Assembly (NCBI GenBank): GCA_017519965.1
Contig: JAFWRK010000071.1
Span: 40,399 to 104,398, forward strand
DNA length: 64,000 nt
Reading direction: 5' to 3'
Source: Bacilli bacterium
Lineage (GTDB): Bacteria > Bacillota_I > Bacilli_A > RF39 > UBA660
Part shown: in pieces, positions 45,679 through 55,019 of the stretch
Layout: each line of letters starts with the position of its first letter
Numbering within the stretch: the stretch's first letter is position 1
Notes under the pieces: model-generated
The model's database searches: none
What the model saw: only the letters and a program-made list of their open reading frames with translations
What the model was told of the DNA's origin: nothing
Position numbers and translations under genes: made by a program

Positions 45679-47733
45679 CTAAGTAACTAAAGTAAAGTAT
45701 CCAGGAGAACCATCATTAACCCATGTAGAAGTATTAGTATCATAACTATATCCATCAGGTCTAGCATATGTAACACCACTATTTGAATAACTATAAGTAG
45801 TACCATTACCACCAACTAGAGAATTACAAAGCCAGAACATGTCTGTAGATGAAGTAACAGAAGTAGTTAAAAATGTATTGCTAACATAAATAGTAACAAG
45901 ACTTTCACAATAAGTAAACATATATGACATATTTGTGACAGAAACAGTATTAAAGTTACTTAGATTTAGAGATGTTAATTTTGAGCAATCTCTAAACATT
46001 TCATACATATTTGTTACAATTGCTGTATTAAAACTGCTTACACTTAGAGACGTTAAGCTAGAACAACCAGAAAACATTTTTTGCATATTTGTAACAGATG
46101 AAGTGTTAAAATTATTAACATTTAAAGAAGTTAAACCCGAACAACCATTAAACATCTGTTCCATATTTGTAACAGATGATGTATTAAAATTATTAACATT
46201 TAAAGAAGTTAAACCTGAACAACCATTAAACATATAAGACATATCTGTCACTTTTACTGTATTAAAACTACTTAAATCTAAAGTTGTTAAACTTGAACAA
46301 CGAGAAAACATCTGAAGCATAGTAGTTACTAAAGATGTATTAAAATTACTTAGATTTAAAGTTGTTAAACTTGAACAACCAGAAAACATACGACACATAG
46401 TTATTACAGAAGAGGTATTAAAACTACTTAAATTCAAAGTGGTTAAACTGGAACAGCCATCAAACATATAAGACATATTTGTTACAGAAGAGGTATTGAA
46501 GCTGCTTAAATCTAGAGATGTTATATTAGAACAACCAGAAAACATATATTGTAGATTTGTAACAGATGGGGTATTAAAGTTACTTAAATTCAAAGTGGTT
46601 AAGCTGTTACAGCGGTAAAACATTAGATTCATATATCTAACAGAAGAAGTATTAAAATTACTTAGATTTAAAGAAGTTAAGTTATAGCAATAGTCAAACA
46701 TATAGGACATATTTGTAACAGAAGATGTATTAAAGCTACTTAAATTTAAAGATGTTAAATTATAACAAAAATGAAACATATAACTCATAGTTGTTACAGA
46801 AGATGTATTAAAGCTACTTAAATTTAAAGATGTTAAATTAGGACAATCGTTGAACATTTGACTCATATCAGTAACATTAGCAGTATTAAGAAGATTTAAA
46901 TTAACTATAGATTCTAGATTTATTAATTCAGAAAATAAGTAACTTGACGTTTTATTTGCTCTAACAAAATCACCATTTTGACCTATTACAACTTCATATA
47001 ATCCATCATTATCCGAATCAAAATACCATGCCATAACAGAACCATTTTGTTTATTTGATACATCCCAAGAGCCTATTGCATTAGGATCTGGAATATTGGT
47101 AGTAGTGAATTCTATCTTTTCGATAGAATCACTAAGTATAGGGCCATATAAATAATTATAAGAAAATATTGTCGTACTAACGTTACCCATTGTTATACTA
47201 TAAGTTGTATATCCTGATATGGTTTTACTATTAATTCTAAGGCAATCTTCTTCATAAGTTGCAAACATAAAATTAACCGAAAAGGAAAGATTATTTGAAG
47301 TAACAGAGTAATTAGGATTATGCCTAACTTTAATTTTTATAACAGTAGTTTCATTAGCAGGAATTCTATCAGTTAAATTATAATCTAGTAAATCTATACC
47401 AGTAGAAGGATTTCCTAATGTAAATGAATTAATCATCTTACTTTTATTAGAATAATTTGTTATATAAACATTATAAATAACACCAGAATCTAAATTAGGT
47501 AAATTAATAGTACCGCTAAATTTTTGAGATGCAAATGTTGGAGAAGAAATATTAATACCATTATTTTCTACACTATCAAAAGTAACATTAGTAACTCTAA
47601 TATCTTTTTGAATTCTATAAGATAAATCTCCAGATATAGTTAAATTACTAGATAATGCAGAATAAGCCATACTACAAGATAATAAAAATAGAAAGATAGC
47701 AATAAAAATTAGAGTATTAATTCTTCTTTTCAT
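45679..47733 (-). CDS. BspA-like repeat surface protein
   Basis: 684 residues. A signal/anchor helix (MKRRINTLIFIAIFLFLLS) is followed by AYSALSSNLTISGDL and a beta-rich domain. This is the same N-terminal module as in the two genes at 60772-63275. From about residue 290 come 13 repeats of about 26 residues with the pattern M-x-x-M-F-x-x-C-x-x-L-T-x-L-N-L-S-x-F-N-T-x-x-V-T. These are the PF03382/BspA-type leucine-rich-like repeats known from mycoplasma and anaerobe surface proteins and linked to adhesion. A short C-terminal region ends at a YSYSNSGVTYARPDGY-type module. The repeat region should vary by recombination. Exported adhesin is the likely role. Confidence 0.85.
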   Translation of the reverse strand: MKRRINTLIFIAIFLFLLSCSMAYSALSSNLTISGDLSYRIQKDIRVTNVTFDSVENNGINISSPTFASQKFSGTINLPNLDSGVIYNVYITNYSNKSKMINSFTLGNPSTGIDLLDYNLTDRIPANETTVIKIKVRHNPNYSVTSNNLSFSVNFMFATYEEDCLRINSKTISGYTTYSITMGNVSTTIFSYNYLYGPILSDSIEKIEFTTTNIPDPNAIGSWDVSNKQNGSVMAWYFDSDNDGLYEVVIGQNGDFVRANKTSSYLFSELINLESIVNLNLLNTANVTDMSQMFNDCPNLTSLNLSSFNTSSVTTMSYMFHFCYNLTSLNLSSFNTSSVTNMSYMFDYCYNLTSLNLSNFNTSSVRYMNLMFYRCNSLTTLNLSNFNTPSVTNLQYMFSGCSNITSLDLSSFNTSSVTNMSYMFDGCSSLTTLNLSSFNTSSVITMCRMFSGCSSLTTLNLSNFNTSLVTTMLQMFSRCSSLTTLDLSSFNTVKVTDMSYMFNGCSGLTSLNVNNFNTSSVTNMEQMFNGCSGLTSLNVNNFNTSSVTNMQKMFSGCSSLTSLSVSSFNTAIVTNMYEMFRDCSKLTSLNLSNFNTVSVTNMSYMFTYCESLVTIYVSNTFLTTSVTSSTDMFWLCNSLVGGNGTTYSYSNSGVTYARPDGYSYDTNTSTWVNDGSPGYFTLVT
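45860..46880 (-). repeat. BspA tandem repeat array (about 13 units of 78 bp)
   Basis: Each unit of about 78 bases encodes 26 residues including MF-x-x-C and F-N-T. Units differ by a few substitutions; two adjacent units near 46110-46250 are almost identical in both DNA and protein, the mark of recent duplication or conversion. The boundary positions are approximate. Confidence 0.85.
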
Positions 47734-47766
47734 AAACTACCTCCTATTCTAAATAAATTATATCAT

Positions 47767-47796
47767 AAAAAAACTACATATATATGTAGTTTTTCA
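47767..47796 (-). terminator. Terminator of the phosphohexomutase gene
   Basis: A near-perfect palindrome, AAAAACTACATAT/ATATGTAGTTTTT. It shares the core ACTACATA with the helD leader hairpin. Confidence 0.7.
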
Positions 47797-49173
47797 CTAT
47801 TTATTAAATTCTTCTATCTTAGATATAAACTCTTTTTGTAGTTCTTCTAATCTTTCATTTGTACTAGCTTCAAATCTAGCTGTTATATTAGGTCCTGTAT
47901 TAGAAGCTCTAACTAAAGCCCAACCATCATCGAATAATACTTTAATACCATCAATAGTTAAGTAATTATATCCTTGTTCTTTAGCATATTCTCCAATTTT
48001 CTCTACTACTCCAAATTTAACATTATCAGGTGAAGTAAACTTCAACTCTTCTGTTGAATAATATTCATTAATTCCTTCTAATAACTCTTCTACACTTTTA
48101 TCAGTATTAGATAAAATCTCTAACATTCTAAGACCAGCATATAATCCTGAATCAAATCCAGGCCATCTATCTCTAAAGTATACATGTCCAGATAATTCTC
48201 CTCCAAAAGGTAAATCATCATCTCTAACTTTTGCCTTAGTATAAGAGTTACCTGTTCTATAACAAATACCTTCTCCGCCTAGTCTTTCAATTTCATCACT
48301 TAATGATTTAGAACATTTAACATCATATAAGAACTTCTTATTAGCTACTTTATCAATTATATCTCTTACAACAATAATCATATATTTATCAGTAGGAATA
48401 AATGTACCTTTAGAAGTAACTAATCCCATACGATCTCCATCACCATCAAAAGCTAAACCAATATCAGCTCCTACTTCAATAACTTTTTTCTTTAATTGAT
48501 CTAAGTTTTTCTCAACACATGGATCTGGATGATGATTAGGGAATGTTCCATCACTATCATCATTAATACATACTAAATCAATTGGGAACATCTCATATAA
48601 TTTTTTAGCAATTATAGATGTAGTACCATTTCCTGGATCAATAACAGCTTTAACTCTTCTCTCTCCAAAATTGAAGTTTGTTCTAAATAATTCTACATAA
48701 TCAGGTTCTATATTATATGACTCTTCACTACCTGATCCAGATATAAAGTCACCTTTTAAAATATAAGCTAAAAAGTCTTGTATTTCTTGTCCTTTACAAT
48801 TACCTGATTCATCAAAAGCAAATTTAAATCCATTATCATCTTTTGGATTATGAGAAGCAGTAACCATTACTCCACTATATACCTTTAATTTAATACATGC
48901 ATAATAATACATTGGAGTAGTTACTAATCCTAAACTAATAACATCAATACCAGACTCCATAATACCAGTTTTTAAAGCAGTATATAACTCATCACTACTA
49001 AGTCTATTATCATGACCTATAACAGCTTGTGTTTTACCTATAGATTTAATATAACTACCAAAACCTCTACCGATTGTATAAGCAGTATCACTATCTATCT
49101 CTATAGGATAAATACCTCTAATATCATAACCCCTAAATATATTCCTATTGATATCTTGTTTGTACCTGTACAT
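47797..49173 (-). CDS. Phosphomannomutase/phosphoglucomutase
   Basis: 458 residues. It moves phosphate between C1 and C6 of hexoses and feeds nucleotide-sugar and cell-wall synthesis. The phosphoserine lies in TASHNPKDDNGFK (about residue 105), the metal loop is DGDGDRMG (about 245), the sugar-binding GGELSGH follows (about 325), and the C-terminal phosphate loop is RASNTGPNITARFEAS. The start at 49173 has GGAGTG upstream and overlaps the end of the gene at 49145 by 29 bases, suggesting translational coupling. Phosphoglucosamine mutase is excluded by motif differences around the serine loop. Confidence 0.92.
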   Translation of the reverse strand: MYRYKQDINRNIFRGYDIRGIYPIEIDSDTAYTIGRGFGSYIKSIGKTQAVIGHDNRLSSDELYTALKTGIMESGIDVISLGLVTTPMYYYACIKLKVYSGVMVTASHNPKDDNGFKFAFDESGNCKGQEIQDFLAYILKGDFISGSGSEESYNIEPDYVELFRTNFNFGERRVKAVIDPGNGTTSIIAKKLYEMFPIDLVCINDDSDGTFPNHHPDPCVEKNLDQLKKKVIEVGADIGLAFDGDGDRMGLVTSKGTFIPTDKYMIIVVRDIIDKVANKKFLYDVKCSKSLSDEIERLGGEGICYRTGNSYTKAKVRDDDLPFGGELSGHVYFRDRWPGFDSGLYAGLRMLEILSNTDKSVEELLEGINEYYSTEELKFTSPDNVKFGVVEKIGEYAKEQGYNYLTIDGIKVLFDDGWALVRASNTGPNITARFEASTNERLEELQKEFISKIEEFNK

Positions 49174-49768
49174 TCTTAATCACTCCATTCTTTAATTTAT
49201 TCAAAGTATAATCTAAGTTATACTGAAACAACTCTATTAAAGGTTCTCTAAATTTAACTTCTAATTTATTATCTTTAATATTCTTATCTAAATTAGCTAT
49301 ATATAGATTTCTTAAATTCTTATTAAGAATAATTCCATTATTTAAATAAAAATTAACATTCATATCATCTTTAGATTCCATCTCTTTAACTTTAGATGAT
49401 ATAGCATCATAAAAATTACTATTCATAAAAGAACTTTTTTTACTTCTTAAATCTATTTCTAAGAATTCTCTCATAAACATAGAATTAATATCAACTATAT
49501 GATTTGCCATTATTTTTTCTCCTATATCTAGTGCTGGAGAAATATTAGAAGGAAATGACGTAGCAAGTAATAGTAATCTAGCTACTTCTTCCTTTATATC
49601 AATATCATCATTACTACCATATAATAAATAATCATTTATCTCTCTTGCAGTACCCATCTTAGTCATTTTATCTAAACATATCATTAAGCCATCAATAAGG
49701 ATATTATCTTCTTCAAATCTTTTTGACTTAATAACTTTCCCCTGTGGACCTAGAATAGCTTTCTTCAT
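49145..49768 (-). CDS. Protein of unknown function upstream of the phosphohexomutase
   Basis: 207 residues, soluble, not recognised. It is largely helical with an N-terminal strand pair (AILGPQGKVIKSKRF) and a middle stretch rich in Ser, Asn and Met. No metal or nucleotide motif is visible. The ATG is preceded by only a weak ribosome site. It overlaps the phosphohexomutase gene by 29 bases, so both are one transcript and perhaps one process (sugar phosphate supply), but the link is context only. Confidence 0.6.
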   Translation of the reverse strand: MKKAILGPQGKVIKSKRFEEDNILIDGLMICLDKMTKMGTAREINDYLLYGSNDDIDIKEEVARLLLLATSFPSNISPALDIGEKIMANHIVDINSMFMREFLEIDLRSKKSSFMNSNFYDAISSKVKEMESKDDMNVNFYLNNGIILNKNLRNLYIANLDKNIKDNKLEVKFREPLIELFQYNLDYTLNKLKNGVIKNVQVQTRYQ

Positions 49769-49825
49769 TTACTTCACCATCCTAATACAATGTTATCATA
49801 TAAATATAAAAATAGACAAGTTTAA

Positions 49826-49851
49826 ACAAAAAAAGACTATTTAGTCTTCTT
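49826..49851 (-). terminator. Terminator of the gene at 49837-50550
   Basis: AAGACTA/TAGTCTT stem with seven T on the minus strand. Confidence 0.75.
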
Positions 49852-50550
49852 TCTTTTCTTTAACTCATTTTTTATAAATTGAACACCTTCAGATAGTTTT
49901 TTACTATTGATTGAAACTAAATTAGGATAAGATTTTAACAAACGATTAGTAAGCGTACCATTATTTTTAATAAATAATAATACTTCTTTCTTTATCTCTA
50001 TTGTTGAATCCATATTAATAATCTTATGAATATTATTTTTAAGTCCTAAAACAATTCTAATTGATAAAACTAAATCAACAATAAACATTATTAATAATAT
50101 TAAACTTATTATAGTTAATACAGAATAATTCATTGAATAAATAAAACTAATAATTAAAGGATTAATAAACTTAACAATAAATACTCCAGCTATTCCAAAT
50201 AATACTCCATTTAATAAACATACTCTTCCATTTAAATTAAATTTTCTTTTTGAATAATCCCACCATCTTAAATTAAATAATTTTTCTAATACATAACTAG
50301 TAATATACTCCAAAGTACTACAGTAGAACATACTCATAATAAATAAGACTAAATAATCATTACTATATCTACCTAAAGTATTAATAAGGATTAATGAACC
50401 AGTACCATATATTGGAAGATATGGACCTATTAAGAAACCTCTAGTCCATGTGAATTTATTATTTCTAATAGAACAATATGTTATTTCAAATATATATCCA
50501 ATAACACTATATATATAAAATGTTAAAAAAACACATAGAAAATTATACAA
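49837..50550 (-). CDS. CmpB-type (PF06541-like) membrane protein
   Basis: 237 residues. Hydrophobic helices lie at about 5-22, 55-75, 108-130 and 140-165. The signature TRGFLIGPYLPIYGTGSL, then STLEYITSYVLEKLFNLRWW and DYSKRKFNLNGRVCLLNG, is that of the putative ABC-transporter type IV (CmpB) family, small membrane proteins found in many Firmicutes. No ATPase partner is adjacent, so an ABC role is unproven. The C-terminal 60 residues are basic and cytoplasmic. It stands alone with its own terminator. Confidence 0.85.
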   Translation of the reverse strand: MYNFLCVFLTFYIYSVIGYIFEITYCSIRNNKFTWTRGFLIGPYLPIYGTGSLILINTLGRYSNDYLVLFIMSMFYCSTLEYITSYVLEKLFNLRWWDYSKRKFNLNGRVCLLNGVLFGIAGVFIVKFINPLIISFIYSMNYSVLTIISLILLIMFIVDLVLSIRIVLGLKNNIHKIINMDSTIEIKKEVLLFIKNNGTLTNRLLKSYPNLVSINSKKLSEGVQFIKNELKKRKKTK

Positions 50551-50596
50551 ATTACCACCTCTATTTTATTATATTAAAAAATAATAATAATTAAAA

Positions 50597-50622
50597 CAAA
50601 AAAAGGAGATAAATCTCCTTAT
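50597..50622 (-). terminator. Terminator of the pyrophosphatase gene
   Basis: AAGGAGA, loop, TCTCCTT and a T-run on the minus strand. Confidence 0.8.
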
Positions 50623-52235
50623 TCAAATATTGGCATAATTACAGGAACAACATTTTTCTTACGAGAAACGCATCCTTCAACAAAGAATCCTTCACTTACA
50701 TCTTTATCATCATATGCAAGCTTCATATATTCTTCACCTTTAGAATTATATATTACATAACTACCATTTTCTATAATATCAGTTATATATAAACACATAA
50801 GTGGATATCCATTCTTCTCACATTCATTATCTAATACTTTAATATATTCATCCATTTCTTTCTTCATATCATCAAAGTTCATAGTAAAGAATTGTCCTAT
50901 ACCAAATTTCTTATCACCTACAGTAAATAACTTAAAGTCATTATATAATACTTGTTCTTTAGTCATACCTTCTACACTAGTACCAGCTTTTAACATATCC
51001 ATACCATATTTTTGGTAATCAACTGCAGCAATTTCTGCTAATTCTTTAACAGCAACTTCATCCATTGCAGTAGCAGTAGGACTCTTTAGTATTAATGTAT
51101 CAGATAAAATACCAGATAATAATGCACCAGCTATATTCTTAGGTACTTTAATACCTCTTTCTTTAAACATAGTATATACAATTGTACAAGTAGAACCAAC
51201 AGCCATATTTCTATAATTAATAGGTTGTGAAGTGCTTAAAGAACTTAATGCATGGTGATCAAATATTTCAACTATTTCAGCTTCATCAATACCTTCAGCA
51301 CTTTGTAAAGGTTCATTATGATCTACTAAAATAACTCTCTTAGGATCTTTTTTACTTAAATCTCTCATTCTAAGTAAACCTAAACATTTATTATCTTTAT
51401 CAACAATTGGATAATTAGTATGTTGTAATTTTTCATTTACTTCATTAACACTAGATACAAAATCTGTTTCTTCAAATTTAACTGGTTCAAAAGTTCTAAC
51501 CATAGTTTTAATATAATTAGTTAATCCGATTAATTTAGCTATATGATAAGAATCATATGGAGTTCTAATTACATTAATCTTATATTTCTTAGCTAATTTT
51601 AAATGTTCTTCTTTAATTTCAGAATCTCCTGATAAAATAAGTAATTTAACTTTTCTATTAACAGCATGTTCAATAACACTATGTCTATCTCCTACTATTA
51701 AAACAGTATCTTCACTAATAGTAACAGTATTGATAAATGTAGTACTTCTATAAGCAGCTACTAATACATGTCCTACAATTTCATCATTAACTTTATTTAG
51801 AGATTCACCTTTTAATACTTTAATAATATTATCATAAGAAGTATATAATTCTTCTATATTTTCATTAATCATTGTATGAGATAAATCTTTTAAGGTAATT
51901 AATCCTAATAACTCTCTATTATCTTTACATACAGGTAATCCAGTTAATTCTTCTTTTAACATATATTGATATGCATCATAAATAGAAGCATTTTCATTAA
52001 TTAAAAATTCTTTATTATAACTAACATCTTTAATTTGTAATTTTACATCATTTAAATATTCAGGAGTTTTAATCTTAAAATGTTTTAATGCATATGCAGT
52101 CTCTTTATTAACATCTCCTAAAACTCTAGGTTCAGTATCAAATCCCAATTTATTCTTTAAGTAAGATAATCCAATAGCAGACATAGTAGCATCTGTATCA
52201 GGTCTCTTATGTCCAAATATAAATGTTTTACTCAT
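50619..52235 (-). CDS. ppaC: CBS-domain manganese-dependent inorganic pyrophosphatase
   Basis: 538 residues. A family II (DHH) pyrophosphatase that hydrolyses pyrophosphate with Mn or Co. DHH motif I is FGHKRPDTDATMSA (about residues 7-20), later VDHNEPLQ and IFDHHALSS (about 320-340), with the DHHA2 domain at the end. Between the first motif and the rest lie two CBS sequences (SLKDLSHTMI region and VNEVNEKLQHTNYPIVD region) flanking a DRTGG-like domain, so AMP/ADP or diadenosine control is expected as in known CBS-PPases. The start has AGAAGGAA. It partners in principle with ppdK, which makes or uses pyrophosphate. Confidence 0.92.
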   Translation of the reverse strand: MSKTFIFGHKRPDTDATMSAIGLSYLKNKLGFDTEPRVLGDVNKETAYALKHFKIKTPEYLNDVKLQIKDVSYNKEFLINENASIYDAYQYMLKEELTGLPVCKDNRELLGLITLKDLSHTMINENIEELYTSYDNIIKVLKGESLNKVNDEIVGHVLVAAYRSTTFINTVTISEDTVLIVGDRHSVIEHAVNRKVKLLILSGDSEIKEEHLKLAKKYKINVIRTPYDSYHIAKLIGLTNYIKTMVRTFEPVKFEETDFVSSVNEVNEKLQHTNYPIVDKDNKCLGLLRMRDLSKKDPKRVILVDHNEPLQSAEGIDEAEIVEIFDHHALSSLSTSQPINYRNMAVGSTCTIVYTMFKERGIKVPKNIAGALLSGILSDTLILKSPTATAMDEVAVKELAEIAAVDYQKYGMDMLKAGTSVEGMTKEQVLYNDFKLFTVGDKKFGIGQFFTMNFDDMKKEMDEYIKVLDNECEKNGYPLMCLYITDIIENGSYVIYNSKGEEYMKLAYDDKDVSEGFFVEGCVSRKKNVVPVIMPIFE

Positions 52236-52298
52236 ATAGTTTCCTTCTTTCTCTGGGTATGATTATAACATAAAACATATATAAAATAAAGATTTAGA

Positions 52299-52326
52299 CA
52301 AAAAAAAGAGATAATAACTATCTCAT
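52299..52326 (-). terminator. Terminator of the HD-domain gene
   Basis: GAGATA, loop GTTAT, TATCTC then eight T on the minus strand. Confidence 0.8.
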
Positions 52327-52809
52327 ATAATTTATAAGTAATAAAAATAAAAATGTAGTAGCAGCACTTAACTCTTTTCTAACAGAAAATACTTTCTCAT
52401 AAACAGCAGCTATATCATCTACTATATCTACTATCCAACTCTCTAAATATTTAGGTGGAGTTAATGTAATAGGAAACATATGAGTTTTAATAATATCTTC
52501 TTGCATCTTATTTAATTTAAAAAACTTAGAAGCATTAGAATAAGCTATATTAGGATGATTAGTAAGTCTTTTTATAAAGTTCTCTTCAACTACTTCATCT
52601 GTAAAAAAATCATGTAATAAAGCAGCTTCAGTAGTATCTTTATAATTTAATCTAAAAAACTTAGTAACAATGTATGAGTAATAAGCTACTCTCATACAAT
52701 GATCATATCTAGTTATTCCATGATGTCTAATATCCTTTAACTTATCAAATTCACAATTATTAATAATTGGTTTTATAATATTAAAAAACTCGTTATTTCC
52801 TCTACTCAT
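52318..52809 (-). CDS. HD-domain phosphohydrolase
   Basis: 163 residues. The HD motif is intact in TEAALLHDFF (about residue 68), with the upstream His in YDHCMRVAYYSY and further conserved Asp near IVDIVDDIAAVYEK (about 128). Such small HD proteins hydrolyse nucleotides or phosphomonoesters with a divalent metal. The substrate is unknown. It lies between the CBS-pyrophosphatase and dnaB genes as its own unit; the terminator follows at once. The start at 52809 is plausible but has a weak ribosome site. Confidence 0.82.
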   Translation of the reverse strand: MSRGNNEFFNIIKPIINNCEFDKLKDIRHHGITRYDHCMRVAYYSYIVTKFFRLNYKDTTEAALLHDFFTDEVVEENFIKRLTNHPNIAYSNASKFFKLNKMQEDIIKTHMFPITLTPPKYLESWIVDIVDDIAAVYEKVFSVRKELSAATTFLFLLLINYMR

Positions 52810-52867
52810 CTAATCAACTCTTTTCAACACGCACTTAAATAGTACCATGTATGAAAGATATTAATCA

Positions 52868-52908
52868 ATAAAAGAAAAAGAACCTTTACAGTATTAGACA
52901 AGGTCCTC
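52868..52908 (-). terminator. Terminator of dnaB
   Basis: GGACCTT and AAGGTTC pair across a 14-base loop, followed by T-rich DNA on the minus strand. Weaker than the other terminators. Confidence 0.45.
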
Positions 52909-54189
52909 CAACAATTTATCTAATTCATTTGATTCTTCTGTAGAAATAGATGCTGATACTTTACTATCAAACCATATAGGTACATCACTAACATTAGTAT
53001 TGCTCTTAGAAGTATTTTTATTATCACTAAACATCTTCTTATTTTTCTTATGTTCTTTCTCAGTAATATTCATAGCTTCTTCTACAGTCTGAATATTAAG
53101 CCTTTTCCATTGACCAGCAATAGTTTCTACATAACTCTTTTTTAATTGCTCATTATTAATCTTTAATACATAAGCTATTAATACATTAACTACTCCAGGA
53201 GGAAACTTTTGATCAGCCAGTAAATTTTCTATTAATCGCTTATCTCTAGCTGTAGGTTCAGCTCCTTTATATTTAGCTTTTAAAAATTGATATGGAGTTA
53301 AATTCTCAAATGCATATACTAATTTACCTCTTTTAGAATTATCTCCTGCTGGATTTTTTAAATAACTAGGTTGTTTATTATAAATAAGTGTAGGTAAATT
53401 CCCATTATTATCAAATTGATAATAATCACGGCAACTCTTTCTTAATTTATTTTTATCTATTAAACCTTTTTCATTAATAGAATCTCTAACTAAATTTTGC
53501 ATATCTATAGTTTTTAAATTATAAGTAAAACTTAATGCATTTATTAATTCTTTAGTTTCTTCATTAAAACATTTATCATTTAAATTAGCTTCTGGTATAG
53601 ATGAAATTAACAAATTAAAATCAATTCCTTTATTAATTAAAATATTATTAGAATCTCTCTTAGTAATATCATCTACTTCTAATACATTACCTCTAACTGA
53701 TGCAAAAACATCATCAAAAGAAGCAGTAACATCTTCATAATCCTTTAGTACAATTTTAGGCACTTTATAATAATTAAGTAATTTATCATACTCTTTTTTA
53801 CCTAAATTATTATATAAAACTACATTTAAAATAGGATGATTAAAAAACTCATTTGCACTTATAGGAGAATACAATAAATAAGCATAACTATTAACAGAAT
53901 CTTTCTTAATATAAGTCTTTAATAAACCTATTCCTTCTAACTTTTCTCTAGCTATTAAGATATCTTGTAATTTTAATTGCATAGTTGACATTAAATGATG
54001 ATGAGTAAATTCTTCACTCATAATTTGTAACTTATCTAAGTCATTAACTAATGTATTATATAAAGATACAGCAGTATACCCTATAATAGGTTGATATAAC
54101 ATACTAACTAATTTTAAATCACTATCAGTAATAACTGTCTTATTAATAACAGTATAAGTATCTGCTGGTAATAATGTTAAATTACTCAT
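52894..54189 (-). CDS. dnaB: Replication initiation and membrane attachment protein DnaB (Bacillus type)
   Basis: 431 residues from ATG 54189 (AGGTG six bases upstream). This is the Bacillus-type helicase loader, not the E. coli replicative helicase. The N-terminal DnaB_2-like region (NKTVITDSDLKLVSMLYQPIIGYTAVSLYNTL) and the DnaD-like C-terminal domain (LTPYQFLKAKYKGAEPT ... LLADQKFPPGVVNVLIAYVLKIN) are both seen. In Bacillus dnaB is followed by dnaI, the AAA+ loader; here it is followed by unrelated genes, so dnaI must lie elsewhere if present. Acts with DnaA and DnaD at the origin. Confidence 0.87.
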   Translation of the reverse strand: MSNLTLLPADTYTVINKTVITDSDLKLVSMLYQPIIGYTAVSLYNTLVNDLDKLQIMSEEFTHHHLMSTMQLKLQDILIAREKLEGIGLLKTYIKKDSVNSYAYLLYSPISANEFFNHPILNVVLYNNLGKKEYDKLLNYYKVPKIVLKDYEDVTASFDDVFASVRGNVLEVDDITKRDSNNILINKGIDFNLLISSIPEANLNDKCFNEETKELINALSFTYNLKTIDMQNLVRDSINEKGLIDKNKLRKSCRDYYQFDNNGNLPTLIYNKQPSYLKNPAGDNSKRGKLVYAFENLTPYQFLKAKYKGAEPTARDKRLIENLLADQKFPPGVVNVLIAYVLKINNEQLKKSYVETIAGQWKRLNIQTVEEAMNITEKEHKKNKKMFSDNKNTSKSNTNVSDVPIWFDSKVSASISTEESNELDKLLEDLV

Positions 54190-54222
54190 ATTCATCACCT
54201 GACTTTATACTACATCATAAAA

Positions 54223-54250
54223 TAAAAAAAAGAAAGATTAACTTTCTTAA
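54223..54250 (-). terminator. Terminator of the prepilin peptidase operon
   Basis: AAGAAAG, loop TTAAT, CTTTCTT and a T-run on the minus strand. Confidence 0.75.
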
Positions 54251-55008
54251 AATTTTAGTAAATTTAAAACTACATTAATATCAAACTTAGTAAAATATAA
54301 TAACGTTAATGATATTAACAAGAACGGTCCAAAGGGAATTATATTTTCTTTTTTAGTATACATAATTAATAAAGAAACTGGTAAGGCAATTACACTACTA
54401 ACAAATATTGAAAATAATCCTACTACTGGACCCAATAATAGTCCAAAAGTAAACATCATTTTAATATCTCCTCCACCTAAGGATTCTTTTTTTAATATTA
54501 AGTTACCTATAACCATTATTAAATACATAATAAAGAATAAAAAGAAGCCACTAGCTACATGTAAAAGCATTCCTTCTAATCCATCTTTAAATAATAATAT
54601 AAGTATAAAATAACAATTAAAGAAGATTAATACTTCATCTGAAATAATGTAATAAGTTAAATCACTCACAACAACAATCATTAATAAAGAAATAATTCCA
54701 AAGGCAATTAATAAATCATAAGATAATCCAAAAACATAATAAGCTACTACAAATAAGAATCCAGTAAAGAACTCATTAAGTACTTCTAAACTATCTAATC
54801 TATTATTACACATTGAGCATCTCCCACTACAAGCAAAATATGAAAATAATGGAATTCTCTCATATATTTCAAATTGATATCCACAATTAGGACATTTTTC
54901 TTTTTTAAAAATCTTTTCATTATTAGGTAAATGTTTACCTATTTTATTAAATATTGAACCAATAGTAATACCTATAGCAAAAAAGAAGAACATATATAAT
55001 AGTTTCAT
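54247..55008 (-). CDS. Type IV prepilin peptidase
   Basis: 253 residues, about eight membrane helices. It cleaves the leader of type IV prepilins and often N-methylates the new N-terminus. The cytoplasmic loop with four cysteines (CPNCGYQF and CSMC), the first catalytic Asp in VVVSDLTYYIISDE (about residue 116) and the second in SLGGGDIKMM (about 185, the GxGD motif) are all intact. It is immediately downstream of the gspF gene (11 bases), so one transcript makes a peptidase and the inner-membrane core. The prepilin-like gene at 26360 is a candidate substrate. Confidence 0.92.
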   Translation of the reverse strand: MKLLYMFFFFAIGITIGSIFNKIGKHLPNNEKIFKKEKCPNCGYQFEIYERIPLFSYFACSGRCSMCNNRLDSLEVLNEFFTGFLFVVAYYVFGLSYDLLIAFGIISLLMIVVVSDLTYYIISDEVLIFFNCYFILILLFKDGLEGMLLHVASGFFLFFIMYLIMVIGNLILKKESLGGGDIKMMFTFGLLLGPVVGLFSIFVSSVIALPVSLLIMYTKKENIIPFGPFLLISLTLLYFTKFDINVVLNLLKF

Positions 55009-55019
55009 ATATATCCCTC

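Noticed and set aside
52894..54189. E. coli-type replicative helicase DnaB
   Set aside because: There is no Walker A motif; the domains are those of the Bacillus DnaB/DnaD loader family.
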